Positions 6,661 to 14,044 of a DNA stretch of 39,521 nucleotides are shown piece after piece (the stretch's first letter is position 1; each line of letters starts with the position of its first letter). This stretch comes from Patescibacteria group bacterium UBA1400 (GTDB lineage Bacteria; Patescibacteriota; Microgenomatia; UBA1400). The stretch spans positions 1 through 39,521 of the forward strand of contig DBQG01000044.1 in the NCBI GenBank assembly GCA_002305125.1, in the 5' to 3' direction. The position numbers were made by a program, and so were the translations under genes. Below the pieces are notes generated by a model, which had not been told where the DNA came from, ran no database searches, and saw nothing but the letters and a program-made list of their open reading frames with translations.

Positions 6661-7719
6661 ATGATTCAAAGTTCTGTCCAAGATAATGATCTTTATGCCG
6701 AAGTAGCTAGCTTAAAGCAAAAAGTAACTGAGGCAAAAATTCCCGATAGTTTAAAAGATAAAGTATTTCAGATGATAACTAGACTAGTTAGGATGGCAAA
6801 GTATGGTGGTTATACAGAGGAGTATGAAAAGATTTCCCATTATGTGGACTGGATTGTTACTTTGCCCTGGAAGCAAGAAACAGAGGATGTTGTTGACTTA
6901 AATCAGGCAAAAAAAGTTTTAGATAAGCATCATTATGGTATGGAAGAGATAAAGGAAAGAATTTTAGAATATCTGGCAGTTTTAAAATTAAATAAAGGCA
7001 AACATAAGGTTGGTAGAGCTCCAATACTTTGCTTAGTAGGACTTGTAGGAACCGGAAAAACTACTTTTGGTTATGCTTTAGCGGAGGCAATGGGTAGGCA
7101 GTTTGCCAGAATTCCGTTTGGAGGTATGGCTTCAGCTCTGGATTTAAGAGGCCAATCTCGTTTGCATCCAGACAATGAACCCGGTCAAGTTATTAAAGCG
7201 CTACGTAGAGCTGCAAGTAAAAACCCAATTATTTTACTTGACGAAATTGACAGAGTTTCTGATAGAACCAGGGGAGAAATTATGGGTGTTTTAGTAGAAC
7301 TTTTAGATCCGGAGCAAAACCAACAATTTACTGATCACTATATTGATCATCCATTTGATCTTTCTGATGTTTTATTTTTAGCAACCTGTAATAATACAAC
7401 TAAAATTGCTACAGCTGTTTTAGATAGAATGGAAGTCTTACAAATGCCTTCTTATACTGATGAGGAGAAAATTAACATTGGTCAAAAATATTTATTACCA
7501 AAGATTTTAGAAGAATGTGGTTTAAATAAAGATAATATTGTTATTGACGATGAACTTTGGATTAAAATTATCAGACCGTTAGGTTTTGATGCCGGCATTA
7601 GGTCTTTGGAAAGAACTATTAAAGGGATGTGTCGTAAGGTATCTAAGCTTGTTGTTGAAGATAAAGTACAAAGTTATCATGTAACCCAAGAAAATATAAA
7701 GGAGTTTTTACCTGTATGA
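6661..7719 (+). CDS. Lon-type AAA+ ATPase without N-terminal substrate domain or protease domain
   Basis: Lon couples an AAA+ unfoldase to a Ser-Lys protease. This 352-residue protein aligns to the middle of Lon only: a helical pre-AAA segment with the ISHYVDWIVTLPW motif (about 57-70), Walker A GLVGTGKTT (about 127-135), Walker B IILLDEIDR (about 190-198), the ELLDPEQNQ.F.DHYID segment, sensor region with LDRME, and the AAA+ lid ending in FDAGIRSLERTIKGMCRK. It stops where the protease domain should begin. The next gene overlaps the stop codon in another frame and is unrelated, so this is not a frameshifted Lon. It probably acts as a stand-alone remodelling ATPase; substrate unknown. ATG 6661 was chosen over 6652 from the promoter. 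Confidence 0.8.
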   Translation: MIQSSVQDNDLYAEVASLKQKVTEAKIPDSLKDKVFQMITRLVRMAKYGGYTEEYEKISHYVDWIVTLPWKQETEDVVDLNQAKKVLDKHHYGMEEIKERILEYLAVLKLNKGKHKVGRAPILCLVGLVGTGKTTFGYALAEAMGRQFARIPFGGMASALDLRGQSRLHPDNEPGQVIKALRRAASKNPIILLDEIDRVSDRTRGEIMGVLVELLDPEQNQQFTDHYIDHPFDLSDVLFLATCNNTTKIATAVLDRMEVLQMPSYTDEEKINIGQKYLLPKILEECGLNKDNIVIDDELWIKIIRPLGFDAGIRSLERTIKGMCRKVSKLVVEDKVQSYHVTQENIKEFLPV

Positions 7720-9038
7720 ATAATTTTACATATACTAATAATTTAAAACTTTTCCCCTACGGAGGTATAGAAAACGTTACTAAAAATATGTTCATTTATG
7801 AATTTGGCAACGATATTTTAGTAGTAGATTGCGGTATTGGTTTTCCTGATGATCCAGGTAAGCAGGATAATTTGCTTCTCCCAGATTTTTCTTATTTAGA
7901 AGCTAATAAAGATAGAGTTCGCGGTATTGTTATTACCCATGCTCATTTTGATCATTATGGAGCGGTTCCTAACCTTTTACAAAAGATAAATGTACCCGTT
8001 TATACCTCCCGTTTAGCAGGAGAATTTATAAAAAAGAAGGCTGAGGACGTAGGTTTAAAAGCTAAGTATATTGACTTAAAACAAATAAGTAAGAAAGACA
8101 ATAATATTAAAATAGGTTCTTTTGTGATTACACCTTTTCATGTAAATCACTCTGTGCCAGAGGCTATGGGTTTATTTTTAAAAACGCCTGTAGGAGGGAT
8201 TTTTCATGTAGCTGATTATAAATTTGACTTTACACCTGTGGATGAAGAGCCTTTTGATATTCAAAAAGTTAGCCGTTTGGCTAGTTCGTTTAACATAGAA
8301 TTATTGTTGTCAGATTGTCTGGGGGCTGCTAAGGCTGGACATACTCAGTCAGAGGCGAATATTCAAGAAGTTTTAGAAAACTTGATGATTAGAGCTCAAG
8401 GATTGGTTGTAGTGACAACAGTTTCTACTAATATTTCAAGAATGAAACAAACAATTAAAGCTTCGGCAAATGTTGGTAGGAAAGTAGCTTTTTTAGGAAG
8501 ATCAGTTGAGCAAAGTGCGGGAATTGCTAAAGATTTAGGGTATTTTTCTTCTTTAAAGAATTACATTTTGCCCACAAAAAAAATTAAAAATTACCCTTAT
8601 GCAAAACTAACATTATTGGTGGCTGGAAGTTATGGCCAGCCCGATTCTTCTTTAGTTAGAATTAGTAAGAATAAACATAATTTAGTAAAACTTAAAAAAC
8701 AAGATACTGTTATATTTTCAGCTGATCCTGCACCTCCCGGTGTTATTGTAGATGTTAATAATCTTGTTGATAATTTAACTAAACTGGGTGCAAAGGTTTA
8801 TTATTATGATATTCAGGATAATCTTCATGTTTCTGGTCATGGTACAGCTGAAGATATTAAGATGCTTATTGCAATGGTAAAGGCTAAAAATTTGCTCCCC
8901 ATAGGAGGGGATTATCGGCATATGAATGCTTATTCATTACTTGCTCAACAAATGGGATATAAAGAACAGCAGATAATTTTACCTCAAGAAAAGCAAATGA
9001 TTGAGATTAGTCAGCAAGGTAAAGTTATAGTAAAATAA
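7716..9038 (+). CDS. rnj: Ribonuclease J-like metallo-beta-lactamase/beta-CASP nuclease, short form
   Basis: RNase J is an endo- and 5'-exoribonuclease central to RNA decay. The 440-residue product has the metal motif HAHFDH (about 75-80), downstream ligand motifs HVNH and ADYKFD, the beta-CASP region (VSTNISRMKQ), and SGHGTAED near 375. The stretch that is usually PVHGEYR reads PIGGDYRHM at about 394-402, so the last conserved His is Gly. The C-terminal domain (about 100 residues in B. subtilis RNase J1) is missing. It overlaps the Lon-type gene by ATGA, implying coupled translation. Nuclease family is clear; activity with the altered ligand is uncertain. Confidence 0.85.
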   Translation: MNNFTYTNNLKLFPYGGIENVTKNMFIYEFGNDILVVDCGIGFPDDPGKQDNLLLPDFSYLEANKDRVRGIVITHAHFDHYGAVPNLLQKINVPVYTSRLAGEFIKKKAEDVGLKAKYIDLKQISKKDNNIKIGSFVITPFHVNHSVPEAMGLFLKTPVGGIFHVADYKFDFTPVDEEPFDIQKVSRLASSFNIELLLSDCLGAAKAGHTQSEANIQEVLENLMIRAQGLVVVTTVSTNISRMKQTIKASANVGRKVAFLGRSVEQSAGIAKDLGYFSSLKNYILPTKKIKNYPYAKLTLLVAGSYGQPDSSLVRISKNKHNLVKLKKQDTVIFSADPAPPGVIVDVNNLVDNLTKLGAKVYYYDIQDNLHVSGHGTAEDIKMLIAMVKAKNLLPIGGDYRHMNAYSLLAQQMGYKEQQIILPQEKQMIEISQQGKVIVK

Positions 9039-9042
9039 TCAT

Positions 9043-11145
9043 ATGGGAAGAAGAAAGAAGCAAAAAGAGTTAAAACCTAAGCTTTCTAAATTAAAAAAAG
9101 AAACGATTTACTCTATTTTTAGTACTTTGTTTCTTGTAGTGGGGGGGCTAATTTTGGTTTCTTTTGCTAAACAGGGAAATCTTTTAGTTGCTCTTAATAA
9201 ATTAATCATTTCTTTATTTGGTTGGGGAGTTATTTTTCTTCCTTTTTTGTTTATGATTGCCGGTTTTATGTTTACAAAGCTAGGATGGAAGTTTGCTAAA
9301 TCTAATAATCTAGTAGGTGGAATATTAATTTTTATTGCTAGTATTGGTTTTACCAAATCAGGAAGTATAGGAAGACAGATTTGGGAAAGCTTACAAGCAT
9401 TGGTAACTGGGGTAGGAGCAGTTATCATGCTTTCAGGATCATTATTTATTGGTATTATTGTTCTTTTTGAAACGTCACTAGAAGATGTACTTTCATTTTT
9501 AATTCATGTTTTTAAATTTTTTAAACAAAACTTTTCCTTACTTTTTAAAGATAAAAAAGAAACAGTTTTTTTATCTAAAACGCCTAACTTAAATATGCAA
9601 AATTTTGAAAAAAAACAAGAATATAGTAACGAAAATATGCTCAAGAATAAAAAAGAGGAAAAAGAAGAGGAGCTAAAGCCTCAAATTATTCGTAATATTC
9701 CTGCAGCGCAGGGAAAGATTTGGCAGTATCCCTCTCTTTCTTTATTAACAGATATCGAACATACAGCTGCAGATAGGGGTAATTTAAATCAAAATGCAGC
9801 TATTATTGAACAAACTTTAGAAAGTTTTGGAATTGCTGCTAAAGTAGCCGATTTTCATCCTGGTCCTGCTGTTACTCAATATGCTCTGGAAATTAGCCGA
9901 GGGACAAAGCTTTCTAAGATTACAGCTTTAGCTAATGACTTAGCTTTAGCCCTAGCTGCTCCAACTGGACAGATTAGAATTGAAGCTCCTATACCAGGAC
10001 GTTCTTTAATCGGCGTGGAGGTTCCCAATAGATCTTTAGAAATAGTTCCTTTAAAAAAGATTTTGAACTCGGATGAGATGAAGAGAGCTAAATCTAAACT
10101 AGCTATTGGTTTAGGTTTTGATGTGGCCGGGAATACAGTGGTGGGTAATATTACAGATATGCCTCACGCTTTAATAGCTGGAGCTACAGGATCTGGTAAG
10201 AGTGTAGCTATTAATAGTTTTATTGCTACTATTTTATTTAGAGCTAGTCCAGAGGAAGTAAAGTTTATTTTAGTTGATCCCAAGAGAGTTGAATTAACCC
10301 AATATAATGGTATTCCTCATCTTTTAACTCCTGTGATTGTAGAACCGGAAAAAGTAGTTTCGGCTTTAAAATGGGCAATTGAAGAGATGGAGCGTCGTTA
10401 TAAATTATTTGCTAAAGTTGGAGCTAGGAAGATTGAAAGCTATAATGAAGTTTCTGGTTTTCAGGCAATGCCATATATTATTATTATTATTGATGAGCTT
10501 GCTGATGTTATGCTTTTTGCCCCTTCTGATGTTGAAGATGCCATTACCAGAATTGCTCAAATGGCAAGAGCAACTGGAATTCATCTGGTTGTTTCTACAC
10601 AAAGACCAAGTGTGGATGTTATAACAGGTTTAATTAAGGCTAATATTCCTTGTAGAATTGCTTTTAATGTTTCTTCAATGATTGATTCAAGAGTTATTAT
10701 AGATATGCCTGGAGCAGAAAAACTACTGGGTAAAGGAGACATGCTTTATATTCCGCCAAATCAAGCCAAACCTACAAGAATACAGGGTCCTTATGTTGCT
10801 GATGAAGATATAAAGAGTTTAATTAAGTTTTTGAAGGAAACAGGCATTGAACCCAATTATACAGAAGAGGTTACTAGCAAGTTTCCGGCAAAATCAGTGG
10901 TTGGAATTAAAGGGATGGATGAAGACAAAGATGATCTTTTTGAAGAGGCGGTTAGAGTTATCTGCCGTCATGATAGGGCCTCGGCATCTTTACTACAGCG
11001 TAGATTATCTATAGGCTATGCTAGAGCAGCGAGAATTTTAGATCAGCTTCAGGTGGCCGGTATTGTTGGAGCTCCAGAAGGTTCAAAGCCAAGAGAGGTT
11101 TTAATAAAAGATGCTGAAGAATTTTTTGCCCAACAAGAAGCCTAA
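9043..11145 (+). CDS. ftsK: DNA translocase FtsK/SpoIIIE
   Basis: FtsK pumps DNA through the closing septum and aids chromosome segregation. The 700-residue protein has about four N-terminal transmembrane helices (roughly 22-150), a charged linker, then alpha/beta motor domains with Walker A GATGSGKS (about 379-386) and Walker B IIIIIDELAD (about 478-487), and a C-terminal winged-helix gamma domain (about 630-690) that reads KOPS-like sites in relatives. The ATG is five bases after the RNase J stop. A TAAAAT six bases upstream of the ATG has the leaderless-promoter geometry seen elsewhere here, but there is no convincing -35. The RodZ-like gene follows after one base. Confidence 0.93.
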   Translation: MGRRKKQKELKPKLSKLKKETIYSIFSTLFLVVGGLILVSFAKQGNLLVALNKLIISLFGWGVIFLPFLFMIAGFMFTKLGWKFAKSNNLVGGILIFIASIGFTKSGSIGRQIWESLQALVTGVGAVIMLSGSLFIGIIVLFETSLEDVLSFLIHVFKFFKQNFSLLFKDKKETVFLSKTPNLNMQNFEKKQEYSNENMLKNKKEEKEEELKPQIIRNIPAAQGKIWQYPSLSLLTDIEHTAADRGNLNQNAAIIEQTLESFGIAAKVADFHPGPAVTQYALEISRGTKLSKITALANDLALALAAPTGQIRIEAPIPGRSLIGVEVPNRSLEIVPLKKILNSDEMKRAKSKLAIGLGFDVAGNTVVGNITDMPHALIAGATGSGKSVAINSFIATILFRASPEEVKFILVDPKRVELTQYNGIPHLLTPVIVEPEKVVSALKWAIEEMERRYKLFAKVGARKIESYNEVSGFQAMPYIIIIIDELADVMLFAPSDVEDAITRIAQMARATGIHLVVSTQRPSVDVITGLIKANIPCRIAFNVSSMIDSRVIIDMPGAEKLLGKGDMLYIPPNQAKPTRIQGPYVADEDIKSLIKFLKETGIEPNYTEEVTSKFPAKSVVGIKGMDEDKDDLFEEAVRVICRHDRASASLLQRRLSIGYARAARILDQLQVAGIVGAPEGSKPREVLIKDAEEFFAQQEA

Positions 11146-11146
11146 G

Positions 11147-11821
11147 ATGAAAACCATTGGAGAGATTTTAAAAACAGAAAGAAAAAAACAAGAGAAGACT
11201 CTAAATCAAATACATCAGGAAACAAGAATTCCTCTAGAAACCCTAAAAGCAATTGAAGAAGATAATTTTACCAAGCTGCCATCTGCAGCTTTTGTTAAAG
11301 GTTTTTTAAAAAACTATGCTCAAGTTTTAAGTCTTGATCCTCAAAAAACCCTAGCTTTTTTCCGCCGTGATTGGGAGCAAAACTCACAAGGAGAAATAGT
11401 TCCTAAAGGTTTATCTGTAGAGGCTGATAAATTTAAGTTTAGCTTTACTCCCAAAACAACTTTAATTTTAGTTTTCAGTTTTGTTGTTTTACTTTTTTTT
11501 GTTTATTTTGGTTTTCAGCTTCGTTATTTATTACTACCACCCCGTTTAAAAGTAGAGTCGCCAACAGCTTATCAAGAAGTGAACCAGGAAACAATAGAAG
11601 TAAGAGGATCAATTGATGAAGAGGCAAGTGTTTATATTAATGATCAGCTTATTTCTACAGATAAAAATGGCTCATTTTCCTATAGATTTAAACTATATCC
11701 GGGAGAGAATACTATTGAAATTAAAGCTATTGATAGACAATCTAAAGAAACGGTTATAGAAAGAAAAATAAAAAGAGTTGACAAAAACAGCTTCATCATC
11801 AATACTAAAATTAATGGTTGA
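11147..11821 (+). CDS. RodZ-like helix-turn-helix membrane protein
   Basis: RodZ proteins link the MreB cytoskeleton to the cell wall machinery. This 224-residue protein has the characteristic N-terminal HTH_25-type domain (residues 1-75, with RIPLETLKAIEEDNF), a single transmembrane helix (about 104-130) and an external beta-rich domain (about 135-215) resembling the glucodextranase-B/PEGA-like folds seen on related proteins. I chose the ATG at 11147, one base after the ftsK stop and at the natural domain start. No mreB is in the window, so whether it works with MreB is unknown. The last eight bases overlap the next gene. Confidence 0.75.
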   Translation: MKTIGEILKTERKKQEKTLNQIHQETRIPLETLKAIEEDNFTKLPSAAFVKGFLKNYAQVLSLDPQKTLAFFRRDWEQNSQGEIVPKGLSVEADKFKFSFTPKTTLILVFSFVVLLFFVYFGFQLRYLLLPPRLKVESPTAYQEVNQETIEVRGSIDEEASVYINDQLISTDKNGSFSYRFKLYPGENTIEIKAIDRQSKETVIERKIKRVDKNSFIINTKING

Positions 11822-12182
11822 TTCTATTCAAATACTTTTAGCTGTAGTTATTAGCGTTTTAACTGTTTTAGTGACAGTTATCAGTTTGGCAGTCTACCAA
11901 ATTCTTAAAGAGTTAAAACAGAGTATAGTTAAGATGAATTTTATTTTAGACGATGCTCATCGAATGTCTTCTGCTGTTGCTCAGCCGGTTGAGGATGCAT
12001 CGGAATTTATTCATGGTGTTAAAAAAGGAGTCAATTTTATAAAGTCTATTTCTAAATTTGTTAAAGACGACTTTTTAGAAGAAGAAAAAGAATCAAAGGA
12101 GGGAAAAATAGATCCTGCTGATTCTGGTAAAAAATTGAAATTTTTTCAAAAAAATGGCAAAAGTTTGAAAAAGACTTCTTGA
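11814..12182 (+). CDS. Small single-pass membrane protein, DUF948-like
   Basis: The 122-residue product starts with a hydrophobic helix (about 5-30), followed by an amphipathic helical stretch (about 33-90) and a Lys/Glu-rich tail. Short proteins with one N-terminal helix and a long coiled region resemble the DUF948 type, but I cannot assign the family with confidence. The ATG at 11814 lies inside the end of the RodZ-like gene (ATGGTTGA overlap), implying coupled translation, so a role at the envelope alongside RodZ and FtsK is reasonable inference. Confidence 0.65.
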   Translation: MVDSIQILLAVVISVLTVLVTVISLAVYQILKELKQSIVKMNFILDDAHRMSSAVAQPVEDASEFIHGVKKGVNFIKSISKFVKDDFLEEEKESKEGKIDPADSGKKLKFFQKNGKSLKKTS

Positions 12183-12208
12183 GATTAACTGCTTTTTTCT
12201 GATAGAAT
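12179..12208 (+). promoter_or_regulatory. Promoter of alaS, predicted leaderless
   Basis: TTGAGA (12179-12184), an 18-bp spacer and the extended -10 TGaTAGAAT (hexamer 12203-12208). Six bases separate the -10 from the ATG at 12215, so transcription should begin at the A of the start codon. Confidence 0.6.
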
Positions 12209-12214
12209 CATCAT

Positions 12215-14020
12215 ATGAAGTCTAATTCTCTACGAAAAAAGTTTATTAATTTTTTTGTTTCCAAAAATCATAAATATTTACCTTCAGCTTCTTTGGTTCC
12301 GGAAGATGATCCAACTATTTTATTTACTCCTGCCGGCATGAGTCCTTTAGTTCGTTACTTAATGGGAGAACCTCATCCCTTAGGGGAAAGATTGTGTTCT
12401 GTTCAAAAATGTTTAAGAACCGATGATATCCAGGAAGTGGGAGATTTAACTCATTTTACTTTTTTTGAAATGCTTGGAAATTGGAGCTTGGGAGATTATT
12501 TTAAAAAAGAAGCAATTAACTGGTCATTTGAATTTATTATAGGAAAAAAGTGGTTAGCATTTAATCCTAAAAAAGTTTATGTTACTGTTTTTGCTGGAGA
12601 TAAAGATGCATCTAAGGATAATGAATCAATAAAAATCTGGCAGGAAGTTTTTGCTAAAGTCGGAATTAAGGCTGAGGTGGGAGATAAAGATAAGCCTGAT
12701 TTTACTAGAGAAAGAATTTTTTGCTACGGTAAAAAGGAAAACTGGTGGGGTCCGGTAGGAAAGACGGGTCCTTGTGGTCCAGATACAGAAATGTTTTATG
12801 ATACAGGAAAGCCCCATGATCAAAAATATGGTCCTCATTGCCATCCCAATTGTGAGTGTGGTCGTTTCTTTGAATTTTGGAACGACGTTTTTATGCAGTA
12901 TTATAAAGATAATAATAGCAACATTACTCCTTTAAAACAAAAAAACGTCGATACGGGCATGGGACTTGAAAGAGTGGTTGCGTTAACTGAGTATATTGAA
13001 AATAATGTTAAAAATCCTGACCCTTTTTTAACTGATTTATTTATTGATATTATAAAGCTTTTAGAGGAAGAAAGCGGTCAAAATTATCAGGAAAATAAAG
13101 CTAACTTTAGAACAATTTCCGATCATTTAAGAGCGGTTGTTTTTATTATTTCCGATGGAGTTAGGCCTTCTAATAAAGATAGAGGTTATATTTTAAGAAG
13201 GTTAATTAGAAGAACTGTTGACAGTTTAAGCTTTATTGGTATTTATAAACAAGAATTTTATTCTTTAGCTATTAAAAAAGTAATAGACATTTATTCTTCT
13301 GCTTATACTGAATTGGATAAATTTCAAGAAATTAAGAATATAGTTTTAGATGAGGTAGAAAAATACCTTAAAATATTAAGACAAATTAAAAAACTTGCTC
13401 CTGAAAAAAAACTAACAGGTGAACAAGTATTTACCTTATTTACTACTCATGGAGTATCGCCCGAACAATTACGTGATCAGGGTTATAAATTTGATAACCT
13501 TGCACTTGAGAAAAAAATGAAAGAACATCAGAAAGTTTCTAAAAAGGGTATGGGGCAAAAGTTTAGTGGAGGGTTGCAGGACCACTCTTCTGAGGTTGTT
13601 AAACTTCATACTGCTACTCATCTTTTACATCAATCGTTAAGAAGTATTTTGAAGGGTAATATTCAGCAAGTGGGTTCTAATATTAATAGGGAAAGATTAC
13701 GTTTTGATTTTACTTTTTCTCGCTCCTTAACTAAAAATGAGCTTAAAAAAGTAGAAGAACTAGTTAACAAAAAGATAGAAGAAAATCTGGAAATAAAATT
13801 TTCTATTATGAGTTTAAAACAGGCTAGAGAGCAAAATGCGTTAGCTTTTTTTGGTCAGAAATATCCAGAAAAAGTTAAAGTTTATAGTATTGGTAACTTT
13901 TCTAAAGAAGTTTGTGGAGGTCCGCATGTTGACTTTACAGGAGAATTGGGAAAGTTTATTATAAAGAAAGAAGAGTCTTGTGGTGCGGGTAAGCGTCGTA
14001 TTTATGCTATTTTAGCTTAA
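12215..14020 (+). CDS. alaS: Alanyl-tRNA synthetase, lacking the C-Ala domain
   Basis: AlaRS charges tRNA-Ala and edits mischarged Ser/Gly. The class II catalytic core is clear: LFTPAGMSPL (motif 1 region), FTFFEMLGNWSLGDYF (motif 2), TGPCGPDTEMFYD, and GMGLERV (motif 3 region). A Cys/His-rich segment (HCHPNCECG, about 208-216) precedes FFEFWNDVFMQY. The editing domain has HTATHLLH (about 466-473) and CGGPH (about 567-571). The protein ends just after the editing domain at 601 residues, against about 870 in E. coli, so the C-Ala/oligomerisation domain is missing. The segment between catalytic and editing domains is also compressed. No Shine-Dalgarno; predicted leaderless. Confidence 0.93.
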   Translation: MKSNSLRKKFINFFVSKNHKYLPSASLVPEDDPTILFTPAGMSPLVRYLMGEPHPLGERLCSVQKCLRTDDIQEVGDLTHFTFFEMLGNWSLGDYFKKEAINWSFEFIIGKKWLAFNPKKVYVTVFAGDKDASKDNESIKIWQEVFAKVGIKAEVGDKDKPDFTRERIFCYGKKENWWGPVGKTGPCGPDTEMFYDTGKPHDQKYGPHCHPNCECGRFFEFWNDVFMQYYKDNNSNITPLKQKNVDTGMGLERVVALTEYIENNVKNPDPFLTDLFIDIIKLLEEESGQNYQENKANFRTISDHLRAVVFIISDGVRPSNKDRGYILRRLIRRTVDSLSFIGIYKQEFYSLAIKKVIDIYSSAYTELDKFQEIKNIVLDEVEKYLKILRQIKKLAPEKKLTGEQVFTLFTTHGVSPEQLRDQGYKFDNLALEKKMKEHQKVSKKGMGQKFSGGLQDHSSEVVKLHTATHLLHQSLRSILKGNIQQVGSNINRERLRFDFTFSRSLTKNELKKVEELVNKKIEENLEIKFSIMSLKQAREQNALAFFGQKYPEKVKVYSIGNFSKEVCGGPHVDFTGELGKFIIKKEESCGAGKRRIYAILA

Positions 14021-14044
14021 ATTTACCCTTTTCTTCTATTAACT

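Noticed and set aside
7700..9038. Frameshift or split Lon with the protease domain downstream
   Set aside because: The downstream frame encodes a complete RNase J with HAHFDH, and no Ser-Lys protease motif appears in any frame there.
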